Origin: a virus
Reading direction: 5' to 3' (one strand)
Length of the DNA: 40,644 nt
IMG/VR virus record: IMGVR_UViG_3300009172_002465
Coordinates: 1 to 40,644 of that record
In this document: piece by piece, positions 1 to 6,846 of the stretch
How positions within the stretch are numbered: position 1 is the first letter of the stretch
Layout of the letters: each line of letters opens with the position of its first letter
Translations under genes and position numbers: made by a program
The notes under the pieces: model-generated
Databases searched by the model: none
What the model saw: the letters and a program-made list of their open reading frames with translations, nothing else
What the model was told of the DNA's origin: nothing

Positions 1-1
1 A

Positions 2-463
2 TGGATTGATATTGACGGTGATAACAATGGAGTAGATGTTGGCCAAGGGTGTAAATTTTATTATGCTTCATCAACGGAATGTTCTAGAGATACTCACGAA
101 GATGCCGGCCATGAAATGGAAATCAATATAACCGGTGATGACAATTGGCTTCGTGGTGGACAGAAAGCAGGAACCGCTAACCCAGATCATAATCTCACAA
201 TAGATATTAATAGTAATAATAATCAGGTATGGTTCACGCAAGCAGGAAGCGGAGAAAAGAATTTAGATTTAACTATTAATAACGATGATAATACTGTAAG
301 TGTACATCAACATTATGGAGCTCATACTGCAACGATTGATCTTGACGGTACAGCTCCTACTAATTTATATATGAATCAAACTGGCGGACCATCCCAAACA
401 TATACTTTAACTCAGTATTGTGTTACTGCAGGTGGTTGCTCTGTATCGGTAGTGCAGCAGTGA
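2..463 (+). CDS. Curlin-repeat-like surface/adhesion protein, 3' part
   Basis: The reading frame is open from the window edge, so the N-terminus lies outside; about 153 residues are visible. The C-terminal 90 residues form about four units of roughly 23 residues, each with a beta-strand-like hydrophobic/polar alternation, an Asn-rich turn and a Gln near the end (NNNQVWFTQAG, DDNTVSVHQHYG, APTNLYMNQTGG, GGCSVSVVQQ). This spacing resembles curlin (CsgA/CsgB) repeats, which stack as a beta-solenoid. A role in a tail fibre or other adhesive virion surface is inference. It precedes the hemE operon on the same strand with a 92 bp gap. The two Cys in the last repeat could form a disulfide. The start at the internal ATG at 116 is unlikely to be the true one. 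Confidence 0.6.
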   Translation, partial: WIDIDGDNNGVDVGQGCKFYYASSTECSRDTHEDAGHEMEINITGDDNWLRGGQKAGTANPDHNLTIDINSNNNQVWFTQAGSGEKNLDLTINNDDNTVSVHQHYGAHTATIDLDGTAPTNLYMNQTGGPSQTYTLTQYCVTAGGCSVSVVQQ

Positions 464-555
464 GTGTTAAAAATTACGGATATTATATATTCAGGAAATA
501 CGGATATAGAAATTCCAGAATAGGAACTAGGGTAGATATAAGAGTATAATTAATT

Positions 556-1500
556 ATGAAAACATTATTACAAAGAACAATTAAAGACAAAGAAACAAAT
601 TTATATCCTGTATGGTTAATGAGACAAGCAGGAAGATATATGCCAGAATATATGGCGATGAAGGAAAAAAGCAAAGGCTTTTTAGATATGGCAATGACCC
701 CTTGGAAGGCTGCAGAAATTACAATGCAACCTATTAAAGATATGGATATGGATTGTGCTATTATCTTTTCTGATATATTGGTTATTAATCATGCACTAGG
801 ACAAGAACTTGACTATGTGCCAGGGCCAGTATTAGGTCCTTATGATAAGAAATTTTTAGAGGTAACTCCACAAGATTTTCTAAAAAACTGCGAACCTGTT
901 TATGACGCGATTTGTAGAGTAAGAGAAGAGCTTGATGAAAGTAAATCACTAATTGGGTTTGCAGCTGCGCCTTGGACACTATGCAAATATATGTGTCACG
1001 GTGATAAGAAATTGGAAGTAGTACAAGGTTTGATACCATATATCATTAGCCATTTGGAAGCTCAAATTGTTGCTGGTTGTGACACTATACAAATCTTTGA
1101 TAGTCATGCAGGAGATATCCCAGAAGAGGATTTCCAGGAATTTGTAATCAGCCCAACAAAAGTGATTGTTGATGTAATCAGAGCCCATCATCCGGATGTT
1201 TGTATTATTGCATTTCCTAGATTAGTAGGGAATAAGATTAATGATTATATTGAACAAGTTAATCCTGATGCAATTAATATCAGTGATGATTTACCAGTTG
1301 ATGAGATAAACGCTGAGGTAATCCAGGGTGGTATCGCTGTTAAGAGATTAATTAAAGGAGAAGATATTACTCCTGTATTAGATAAGATGAAAGATAGACC
1401 TTACATCGTAAATCTTGCCCACGGCATTGATAAGATGACTCCAGTGACCAATGTAAGAAAACTTATTGAAACGGTAAAAAACTACCGGGCCAATGTTTAA
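556..1500 (+). CDS. hemE: Uroporphyrinogen III decarboxylase
   Basis: HemE removes four acetate carboxyl groups from uroporphyrinogen III to give coproporphyrinogen III, at the branch between heme/chlorophyll and siroheme/cobalamin synthesis. The N-terminal signature WLMRQAGRYMPEY is intact (R23, R27). Other family residues are present: the catalytic Asp in FSDIL (D73), Tyr in APWTLCKYM (Y145), Ser in FDSHAG (S183), and His in NLAHG (H289). At 314 aa it is shorter than the usual 340-355. The usual GNLDP loop is replaced by QGGIAV, and the region between IIAFPRLVG and the C-terminal His motif is diverged and short. The stop overlaps the cyclase start by 8 nt, implying translational coupling. 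The ribosome-binding site is weak. Phage origin is inferred from the neighbours. The intact signature argues against a methyltransferase of the same superfamily. Confidence 0.92.
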   Translation: MKTLLQRTIKDKETNLYPVWLMRQAGRYMPEYMAMKEKSKGFLDMAMTPWKAAEITMQPIKDMDMDCAIIFSDILVINHALGQELDYVPGPVLGPYDKKFLEVTPQDFLKNCEPVYDAICRVREELDESKSLIGFAAAPWTLCKYMCHGDKKLEVVQGLIPYIISHLEAQIVAGCDTIQIFDSHAGDIPEEDFQEFVISPTKVIVDVIRAHHPDVCIIAFPRLVGNKINDYIEQVNPDAINISDDLPVDEINAEVIQGGIAVKRLIKGEDITPVLDKMKDRPYIVNLAHGIDKMTPVTNVRKLIETVKNYRANV

Positions 1501-3535
1501 ATACCTAACCAAATGGTGGGCAGTATTATTTACTGTCGCCGGGTTTGTATCATTAAGTATTACGAACCCATCATTTATACAAACATTAGAATATAGTTAC
1601 TATGACTCGTTACAGCAGAATAAAACAAAAGAGATTATTGAAGACGTGGTCCTCGTCAACATCGACGAAGCCGCAATCTCTGCCGAAGGTCAATATCCTT
1701 GGCCTCGTGGTTCTATTGCTAAGTACATTGAGTCTGGCCCTGCTGATTCTTTATATGTATTAAATGTAATCTATTCCGAAAAGGATAGATTTAAAGAAGA
1801 TTATTTACTTGCAGAAGCAATGGCAAACAAAGCTGTTGTATTATCTTCTGCCCCTACTCAACAAACATCATCCGGTACCGGTACCTTTGTAGGTGTTGCA
1901 ACTTTTGGTGAACAAGATGAAAACTGGCTATACGAATTTCCTGGATTATTGTACCCTGTGGAATCTCTTTCTTCTTGGGCTTTTGGTGTTGGTGCCACTG
2001 TTGCTATTCCTGACGAACCAACCGGAGTCGTGCGTAGAGCCCCGCTCGTTGTTAAAGCAGCCGGGAATCCCTATCCATCTCTCGCACTCGATACATTACG
2101 AGTGTTTACCGGAGAGCCAAGTTATCAGATGAAAGTCGGCTCCAATGGAGTCGAATGGGTTCGTATGGGTAAACAAGACCCTATTACAACAAATAGTTTT
2201 GCTGAAGTGCCCATTGCTTTTTGGAACCAATTTAAATCACAGTCAATAACAGAACCTCTACCAAGCGGAAAGGTATTAATATTTGGAATAACAGCAGAAG
2301 GTTATTCTAATCCAGTCGCAACCCCAACGGGTGCAATGTATCCCCACGAAGTTCAAGCTCAGTTAATTCAGACCGTTCTTTCAGGCGTTGAAATAAAGAT
2401 TCCCGACTGGACTGCAGCATTCGAGATTTTATTTCTGGTTTTAGCGAGTCTAGGAATCCTTGTAGCGGTCTATAAATTGCCCATAATTCCTGGGGTGATA
2501 TTGTCTCTGCTTTTTGTCGGTTCTGCATACGGAGTGAGTCACTACCTTTGGACCTCTTCCTTAACATTTGTTGACGCAACTTTGGTTTCATTGTCTTCCT
2601 TAGTGGTGTTTGCCCAATCGAGCTTTAATAAGTATTATATCACATTCCGAGAAAAAAGTCAAATACTAAAACAGTTCGCTGGTTATGCTTCCCCAACAGT
2701 CGTGAGACTTCTGCAAGAGAATCCTGCCCTTATTAAAGAAGGTATGAAGAAGGAAGTTAGTATTGTGTTTTCTGATTTGAGAGGCTTTACTCCCCTCGGC
2801 GAAAGCTTTGGAGACGATGTTAAAGGTTTAACTAAATTAATGAATGGATATATGGATTCAATCACGGCGCCTGTCCTTAAAGCAAATGGAATGGTTATTA
2901 AGTATATAGGCGATGCTAGTATGCACATTCACAATGCGCCGATGGAAGATAAAGACCATCCAAAAACAGCTGTTCAGACTGGTTTGAATATGCTACAATC
3001 CGTAGAAGAATTTAATGAAAAAATCACAAGTGAAGGACGACCAGCCATTGGTATGGGTGCTGGGATCAATACTGGGCTTGGTTATCTTGGGGAGATGGGG
3101 TCTACCGAGCGACACAGCTACGATGTTCTCGGGGATGCTGTTAGCACAGCTGCTCGAATTGAGTCAAAATGTAAGGAATATGGATGTCTACTTTTAGTTG
3201 GTGGAGATACAGTAAAGCATTGTAAAAATGATTTCTTTTTTCTTAAGGTAGATGACCTAGCTGTAAAAGGGAAAACTATAGGTATTGAGATATACACTGT
3301 TCTTAACCTTAATAAAGATAAATATGTTAAACCGTCACAAATGCACAATGACATGCATATGAATTATCAGAAACAAGATTTTGATAAAGCAATTAAAATA
3401 TGTAATGATTTAATGGAATGCTTTGAAGGCAGAATGTCTAATTATTACAACATGTGGATTGAGCGTTGTGAATATATGAAAACACAAAAACTTCCAAAGG
3501 ATTGGAACGGAGTATTCATTGCGACTACCAAGTAA
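1493..3535 (+). CDS. Membrane CHASE2-domain class III adenylate cyclase
   Basis: Order of parts: one N-terminal membrane segment (about 8-24), an extracytoplasmic CHASE2 sensor (about 30-300, with VVLVNIDEAAI, YPWPRGS and GITAEG...ATPTGAMYP), three membrane segments (about 310-376), and a class III cyclase domain (about 415-610). The metal-binding Asps are in FSDLRGFT (D428) and YIGD (D474). Adenine-selecting residues Lys470 and Asp544 (SYDVLGD) are the adenylate-type pair, so ATP to cAMP is predicted. The transition-state Arg is kept (R555), but the usual Asn of VNxAAR is Ser551, which could lower activity. There is no HAMP domain; CHASE2 runs straight into the TM block. It overlaps hemE by 8 nt and the next gene by 17 nt. 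Parts of the sensor region look more GC-rich than hemE, which may reflect bacterial origin. Confidence 0.9.
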   Translation: MFKYLTKWWAVLFTVAGFVSLSITNPSFIQTLEYSYYDSLQQNKTKEIIEDVVLVNIDEAAISAEGQYPWPRGSIAKYIESGPADSLYVLNVIYSEKDRFKEDYLLAEAMANKAVVLSSAPTQQTSSGTGTFVGVATFGEQDENWLYEFPGLLYPVESLSSWAFGVGATVAIPDEPTGVVRRAPLVVKAAGNPYPSLALDTLRVFTGEPSYQMKVGSNGVEWVRMGKQDPITTNSFAEVPIAFWNQFKSQSITEPLPSGKVLIFGITAEGYSNPVATPTGAMYPHEVQAQLIQTVLSGVEIKIPDWTAAFEILFLVLASLGILVAVYKLPIIPGVILSLLFVGSAYGVSHYLWTSSLTFVDATLVSLSSLVVFAQSSFNKYYITFREKSQILKQFAGYASPTVVRLLQENPALIKEGMKKEVSIVFSDLRGFTPLGESFGDDVKGLTKLMNGYMDSITAPVLKANGMVIKYIGDASMHIHNAPMEDKDHPKTAVQTGLNMLQSVEEFNEKITSEGRPAIGMGAGINTGLGYLGEMGSTERHSYDVLGDAVSTAARIESKCKEYGCLLLVGGDTVKHCKNDFFFLKVDDLAVKGKTIGIEIYTVLNLNKDKYVKPSQMHNDMHMNYQKQDFDKAIKICNDLMECFEGRMSNYYNMWIERCEYMKTQKLPKDWNGVFIATTK

Positions 3536-4013
3536 ACTATTAATTCTGATTTGTTTATTATCAGTTCCTATTGAAGCATCACAACATTTTTTCTTTAAAC
3601 AAGGATTCACAGCTCCATACACACAAGAATATGTTAACGGTGTTTTATACGAGCCTATAGATATCACTTCAAAAGAACTTTTCCAACTAACATTCAGAGA
3701 AGACACGCGACTAGTTACGCCAACACGATTTAGTTTTTATCTAATACAATCTCTCGATGTGTATTCGACATACCGTGGGTTAAAATATTCTTGTGTTTAT
3801 GAAAAGAATCCACTTGTCCTTGGAGGCTCAGAACCATCAGCTGCTGAACTTATTCTTTTTAAAGCTGTTGTTATTGGAGTAATGAAAAGTATATATGGTC
3901 AGGATCCTGACGAATGGCAATTCTTTCAGACAGCTGCTAATTACACAACTGGGTATGCTGTTGTTAATAATTTTAATATAATTAGAGAGGCAAAGGATTG
4001 GTGCCCAAAATAA
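3519..4013 (+). CDS. Secreted/membrane protein, DUF5658-like, third gene of the hemE operon
   Basis: The frame starts with TTG inside the 3' end of the cyclase gene. The N-terminus (LLILICLLSVPIEASQ) is a typical signal peptide with likely cleavage after ASQ or EAS, giving a protein of about 140 aa. The middle has a pattern of Asp-x-x-Ser-Thr followed by Glu-x-NP (QSLDVYSTYRG, VYEKNPLVLGG), then a hydrophobic helix (AAELILFKAVVIGVM). This resembles small DUF5658-type membrane proteins, but the match is by eye. Function unknown. The 17-nt overlap and shared orientation make it part of the hemE-cyclase transcript, so a role in the envelope next to the cyclase sensor is possible. Cys occurs at two places after the signal peptide. 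Confidence 0.65.
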   Translation: MRLPSKLLILICLLSVPIEASQHFFFKQGFTAPYTQEYVNGVLYEPIDITSKELFQLTFREDTRLVTPTRFSFYLIQSLDVYSTYRGLKYSCVYEKNPLVLGGSEPSAAELILFKAVVIGVMKSIYGQDPDEWQFFQTAANYTTGYAVVNNFNIIREAKDWCPK

Positions 4014-4040
4014 GAAGGCCTTTTTTTTAAAGAAAAGACC
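4007..4040. terminator. Bidirectional terminator at the convergent junction
   Basis: GGCCTTTT (4017-4024) pairs with AAAAGACC (4033-4040), 8 bp with one G-T wobble and an 8-nt loop. On the minus strand the stem is followed by TTCTTATTTT (4016-4007). It lies just after the plus-strand operon stop and 3' of the last minus-strand small gene, where both transcription units converge. Confidence 0.6.
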
Positions 4041-4058
4041 TGGAAAACTTTTTACTCT

Positions 4059-4178
4059 CTAAACGAGGGTACTTAAGCTATAGACCATCATTCCCATAAA
4101 CAGGGTAAACAGTATGCACTCAATGCAGACCTCGGTAGTATGTAAACCAAGGCCGGTCGGTCGTGGTTTATTTTTCAT
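4059..4178 (-). CDS. 39-aa membrane peptide
   Basis: A strong ribosome-binding site (AAGGAGTG) sits 7 nt before the ATG, the best evidence for expression. The N-terminal half is basic (MKNKPRPTG) and the C-terminal 20 residues are hydrophobic (CILFTLFMGMMVYSLSTLV), so a single-span membrane peptide with Cys at residues 18 and 21 is predicted. It is the last minus-strand gene before the convergent terminator. Family not recognised; holin-like or host-membrane effector roles are only guesses. Confidence 0.55.
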   Translation of the reverse strand: MKNKPRPTGLGLHTTEVCIECILFTLFMGMMVYSLSTLV

Positions 4179-4285
4179 GTTAATCACTCCTTTGTGATGT
4201 GATTGTACTTTCTGTCATGCTCACTCAATGGATGCCATGGTTGAATCCAATATTCCCAAAAGAAACTTAAGATTTTAGACATTAA

Positions 4286-4366
4286 CTATACCGCTAGTAA
4301 GGATAGGCAGAAAATACAAGTCAAGGTTAATACTTCTAATTTATCTCTGACATTAGTTATTTTCAT
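4286..4366 (-). CDS. 26-aa candidate membrane peptide
   Basis: A short polar N-terminus (MKITNVRDKLE) is followed by a hydrophobic stretch (VLTLTCIFCLSLLAV). It starts 5 nt after the stop of the preceding 51-aa frame, consistent with coupling, but the GGA ribosome site is weak. Chance cannot be excluded at this length. The 107 bp from its stop to the next gene hold no other supported feature. Confidence 0.3.
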   Translation of the reverse strand: MKITNVRDKLEVLTLTCIFCLSLLAV

Positions 4367-4371
4367 AATTA

Positions 4372-4527
4372 CTATCCGTTAATGTAAGATGTTATTAACA
4401 GTAATAGAGATATACTTCCTAAGAAGAGTAGCCCTACGCCTGTCGCTGTTATGATAATATTCAACGGTGTTATATTAAAATTTTGTTCTTCCTTTCCCAG
4501 GCCGAACAACAGTTTAAAAATATACAC
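4372..4527 (-). CDS. Small membrane protein, GTG start, overlapping frame
   Basis: The 51-residue frame begins with GTG inside the last codons of the upstream gene and has two parts: a short amphipathic N-terminus ending in FGLGKEEQN, and a long hydrophobic region (NIIITATGVGLLFLGSISLL and beyond) that could make one or two spans. No strong ribosome site precedes the GTG; coupling through the 14-nt overlap is the likely route. Family not recognised. Confidence 0.5.
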   Translation of the reverse strand: MYIFKLLFGLGKEEQNFNITPLNIIITATGVGLLFLGSISLLLLITSYING

Positions 4528-4714
4528 TGTTCATTGCCATCACAGCAAACATCATGGTTAAACACAAGAATTGAATAATAGCTGGCACTGCAACAAAAAG
4601 TTTCATGACATCAAAATCCCCTTTCATAAAAAAGTCATTCTCTGCCCATTCCGCAATCTCTTGTGGAGTTGCTTCTCTCGGTTTGTTAAAGTGTAATTCC
4701 AGCTGGTTGTTCAT
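4514..4714 (-). CDS. Small membrane protein with polar N-terminus
   Basis: 66 aa from the ATG (MNNQLELHFNKPREATP), which is preceded by GAGAAG; a longer TTG start 36 nt upstream is less likely. The first 40 residues are polar and acidic; the C-terminus is hydrophobic (FVAVPAIIQFLCLTMMFAVM), a single span. An AT-rich stretch rich in TATAAT-like words lies upstream (4760-4800) and may hold its promoter. No family recognised. Confidence 0.55.
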   Translation of the reverse strand: MNNQLELHFNKPREATPQEIAEWAENDFFMKGDFDVMKLFVAVPAIIQFLCLTMMFAVMAMNSVYF

Positions 4715-4809
4715 AGTCTTCTCGTAAAATGTGAGCTTCGCTGCCCACAAAGGTATATATACAAATTCCTTATAATATATTATAAATTAAAGAAAAAATG
4801 TAAATTTTT

Positions 4810-4983
4810 TTATGAGTCCTTGTCTGCAAGTTTTCGTGAGTGAAAGTCAGTTAATTCTTTCAGTGATTTGGAAATATCCGATGGCAGAACACCACCGGAA
4901 TTTTCCATTACTCGAACGAGTTGTCTCGATAACCCAAGCTCCGTTGCGGTGCCTTGTGGGTGAACTTCAAATTTGGAATCCAT
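4810..4983 (-). CDS. 57-aa hypothetical protein coupled to DsbA-like gene
   Basis: The ATG shares a base with the stop of the DsbA-like gene (TAATG), the coupling style used all over this genome. The product (begins MDSKFEVHPQGTATELG) is soluble, with an amphipathic middle and a charged C-terminus. Function not recognised; its position suggests co-expression with the DNA-binding protein. Confidence 0.55.
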   Translation of the reverse strand: MDSKFEVHPQGTATELGLSRQLVRVMENSGGVLPSDISKSLKELTDFHSRKLADKDS

Positions 4984-5237
4984 TAAATAGATTCCATTAA
5001 GGCCTCAATATCCTCAACTTCACTTACGACCTGAGCCATATTTTGTTGATAATAAACCCTTGCGGCCTTTGCAAGAATCTTTTTAGGGATATCTACATCC
5101 TCCGAAAGAGATTCAATAGCTTCCTTGATAAAAGACCTTTCAGCTGCCTGGCGAGTATATGAATTACTAATTTCTTCCATACAATCCCTAATACGCTTCT
5201 TGTCTTTGTCATTTGTTGGTAATATAAAACTACTCAT
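4983..5237 (-). CDS. dsbA: DsbA-like double-stranded DNA-binding protein (late transcription)
   Basis: 84 aa. The core pattern IRDCMEEISNSYTR, a conserved lysine/glutamate helix, DIPKKILAKAARVYYQQN and an acidic tail resemble the DsbA-type proteins of T4 and marine T4-like phages. In T4 DsbA binds dsDNA near late promoters and supports late transcription. A role here with the TATAAATA late promoters is inference. A ribosome site (AAAGGAG) lies 10 nt before the ATG. A stable hairpin lies in the upstream region. Confidence 0.6.
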   Translation of the reverse strand: MSSFILPTNDKDKKRIRDCMEEISNSYTRQAAERSFIKEAIESLSEDVDIPKKILAKAARVYYQQNMAQVVSEVEDIEALMESI

Positions 5238-5275
5238 GATATAAATTTCTCCTTTAAAGCTCGGTTATATTTACA

Positions 5276-5311
5276 GTACAAGTGTCGAGCAGCACTTGCA
5301 CCTTTTTAATT
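5276..5311 (+). terminator. Strong hairpin upstream of the DsbA-like gene; plus-sense terminator shape
   Basis: GTACAAGTG (5276-5284) pairs with CACTTGCAC (5293-5301), 9 bp with one wobble and an 8-nt loop, followed on the plus strand by CTTTTTAATT. Both neighbouring genes are on the minus strand, where this would be a leader hairpin without a U-tract. It may stop antisense transcription or act as an RNA processing or stability element for dsbA mRNA. Confidence 0.45.
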
Positions 5312-5516
5312 AATCTTCTAAAAATGATTCAATCGCTTCGCCACCAATTGTGTTGAAAGCCTCTGCACCAGCATAAATCCATTTTATAATATAATATATG
5401 GGAGTCCATATAACAGCTGGTACGATAACCAATAAAACCTTGCCAAAGTGTTTCCAATTTAAATCAATAATATCGTAATACACTGTTGTGATTTTTTGAC
5501 GTATATTATCCAGCAT
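5310..5516 (-). CDS. Small membrane protein
   Basis: 68 aa from the ATG preceded by AGAGGA at 10 nt; this start overlaps the SWIM gene stop by 11 nt. A longer start 72 nt upstream would overlap much more and is less likely. The central segment (FGKVLLVIVPAVIWTPIYYI) is one membrane span, followed by an amphipathic C-terminus ending in acidic residues. Function not recognised. Confidence 0.6.
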   Translation of the reverse strand: MLDNIRQKITTVYYDIIDLNWKHFGKVLLVIVPAVIWTPIYYIIKWIYAGAEAFNTIGGEAIESFLED

Positions 5517-5820
5517 GTTTGCATTTTCCTCTAAAAGTAAATCCTGGGCAACTGCACTTTCCATTAGTGATTGTGTACACATTGCCATTGCTACCCTTGA
5601 CCGTCCTCACATCGTTTGGAAGATCTGAATCAGGGTATTCTGAAATCAGTTCAAATTTGCGCCTTGACTTAGAAAATTGTTTCATAGGCTTTTTGAATTT
5701 TTTGAGGTCTCCACCAGGTGCCTGATACGCTACCAGAAACCCATATGAATTAAGATGGTATTGACCATTTGCGACTGGTTGATCTTTCCAGTCAGTTATT
5801 TCTTGCATAACTTGAATCAT
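5506..5820 (-). CDS. SWIM-type zinc-finger protein
   Basis: 104 aa with a C-terminal CxCxnCxH zinc site (YTITNGKCSCPGFTFRGKCKH), the SWIM signature, at about residues 88-102. SWIM domains bind nucleic acid or protein partners in helicases, transposases and kinases; here the finger stands almost alone after a basic region (KKFKKPMKQFSKSRRKFE). It begins 1 nt after the stop of the preceding small membrane gene. DNA or RNA binding is a reasonable but untested inference. Confidence 0.7.
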   Translation of the reverse strand: MIQVMQEITDWKDQPVANGQYHLNSYGFLVAYQAPGGDLKKFKKPMKQFSKSRRKFELISEYPDSDLPNDVRTVKGSNGNVYTITNGKCSCPGFTFRGKCKHAG

Positions 5821-5821
5821 A

Positions 5822-5998
5822 TTATTTGGAATTCCTATTTAATAATTTATGAATAAGACCACCTTTTTCCCAAATTAAAGGAATGGTTTTCTTTGCATCT
5901 TTCTCAAACACTATGTGTATTCCTATATAACTGAACACTATAAATGCAGTCAGTATAGCGATACCGCCTAAATCACTTAATATTTCTAATGTTTCCAT
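5822..5998 (-). CDS. 58-aa single-span membrane protein
   Basis: The ATG overlaps the upstream stop (TAATG). The N-terminus is a membrane helix (LGGIAILTAFIVFSYIGIHI) followed by a basic, soluble tail. No family recognised. It sits between a conserved hypothetical and the SWIM protein in one transcript. Confidence 0.6.
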   Translation of the reverse strand: METLEILSDLGGIAILTAFIVFSYIGIHIVFEKDAKKTIPLIWEKGGLIHKLLNRNSK

Positions 5999-6486
5999 TA
6001 CGCCACCTCCAATTTAAGGTATTCCTGAAGCTGTGGGGTATCATAGTGAATTCCATTTTCCATTAGGAAAGAACATGTGTAATTCTTCCTCTGAGTATCC
6101 GACTCAGAACAAGCTTCCCAAGTCTCGATCTTCTCGAGAATCTCTTTCCTCATATAACCATCTTCACGGTTATCAGTAACCTTCATAAAGGTAATTTCGT
6201 CACCTATGAAGCTGAACTCGGTCACAGTTTCCCAAGATTCGCAAACCTTTTCTTCCATGTCACCAATAGTGGCGGAGGTAATATATTCCTCAGAACCACC
6301 GTTCGACTTAATCAAGTCAGTAGTGATAAAAGGCTTGACCTTTGCCACAGCAGTGGCAAGTTGGTTTCTATCCATGTAGCCACAGTTTGGCAATACATAG
6401 GTTCCACCACCCTTATACTTCATATAAGGTTCCTTTGAAGAACCATAGTTCTCCAAATATTGTGTTTGTATGATTAATTTATTCAT
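5998..6486 (-). CDS. Conserved marine-phage hypothetical protein
   Basis: 162 aa. The N-terminus (LIIQTQYLENYGS...KYKGGGTYV) matches the beginning of a hypothetical family I recall from T4-like marine and enteric phages, which is otherwise uncharacterised. It is soluble and acidic, without an enzymatic motif. It is coupled at both ends by TAATG overlaps. Probably an early accessory protein. Confidence 0.65.
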   Translation of the reverse strand: MNKLIIQTQYLENYGSSKEPYMKYKGGGTYVLPNCGYMDRNQLATAVAKVKPFITTDLIKSNGGSEEYITSATIGDMEEKVCESWETVTEFSFIGDEITFMKVTDNREDGYMRKEILEKIETWEACSESDTQRKNYTCSFLMENGIHYDTPQLQEYLKLEVA

Positions 6487-6758
6487 TACGCTGCCTCCCT
6501 AGCAAATACATTTGAAATGGCATTATTAACGCCCATGTTAAACATTGATAGCTCAGTCTTGTCAAGCTCAATGTCACCTTTAAAGAAGTTTTCAGCATTT
6601 TCACAGCCGATTGTATCTCTTAAAGCACTTCTGAAAACTGCACCTCTGTCGGATGAACCGAAACCACAGCCTTCTGGCCAATCTGAACAGACGAACTCGG
6701 CTGCATTTTCACAGTTGCCCATTACAAAAGCCGGGCCTTTTTCAAATAAATTTATCAT
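6486..6758 (-). CDS. Hypothetical early protein
   Basis: 90 aa, soluble, with three Cys in the first half (GNCENAAEF, VCSDWPEGCGFG). The gene is the first after a consensus early promoter and has a good ribosome site (AAGGAGACA). No family recognised. Confidence 0.6.
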   Translation of the reverse strand: MINLFEKGPAFVMGNCENAAEFVCSDWPEGCGFGSSDRGAVFRSALRDTIGCENAENFFKGDIELDKTELSMFNMGVNNAISNVFAREAA

Positions 6759-6789
6759 AAATGTCTCCTTTTCCTTAATTTATACAACC

Positions 6790-6818
6790 ATTATAACATG
6801 GTTGCTTGTTAAAGTCAA
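6790..6818 (-). promoter_or_regulatory. Early sigma70 promoter
   Basis: TTGACT (6813-6818), 17-bp spacer, TATAAT (6790-6795). It shares the flank AGCGTGTTGACxTTAACAAG with the promoter at 9504-9532. It serves the operon starting at 6758. Confidence 0.85.
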
Positions 6819-6846
6819 CACGCTAGGGCAAAATAATTGAATTATT

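Noticed and set aside
4179-4285. A 12-codon frame (start 4218) before the 39-aa peptide
   Set aside because: Too short and without a good ribosome site; probably leader sequence.
5517-5588. N-terminal extension of the small membrane protein at 5310-5516
   Set aside because: It would overlap the SWIM gene by 83 nt; the downstream ATG has a good ribosome site and only an 11-nt overlap.
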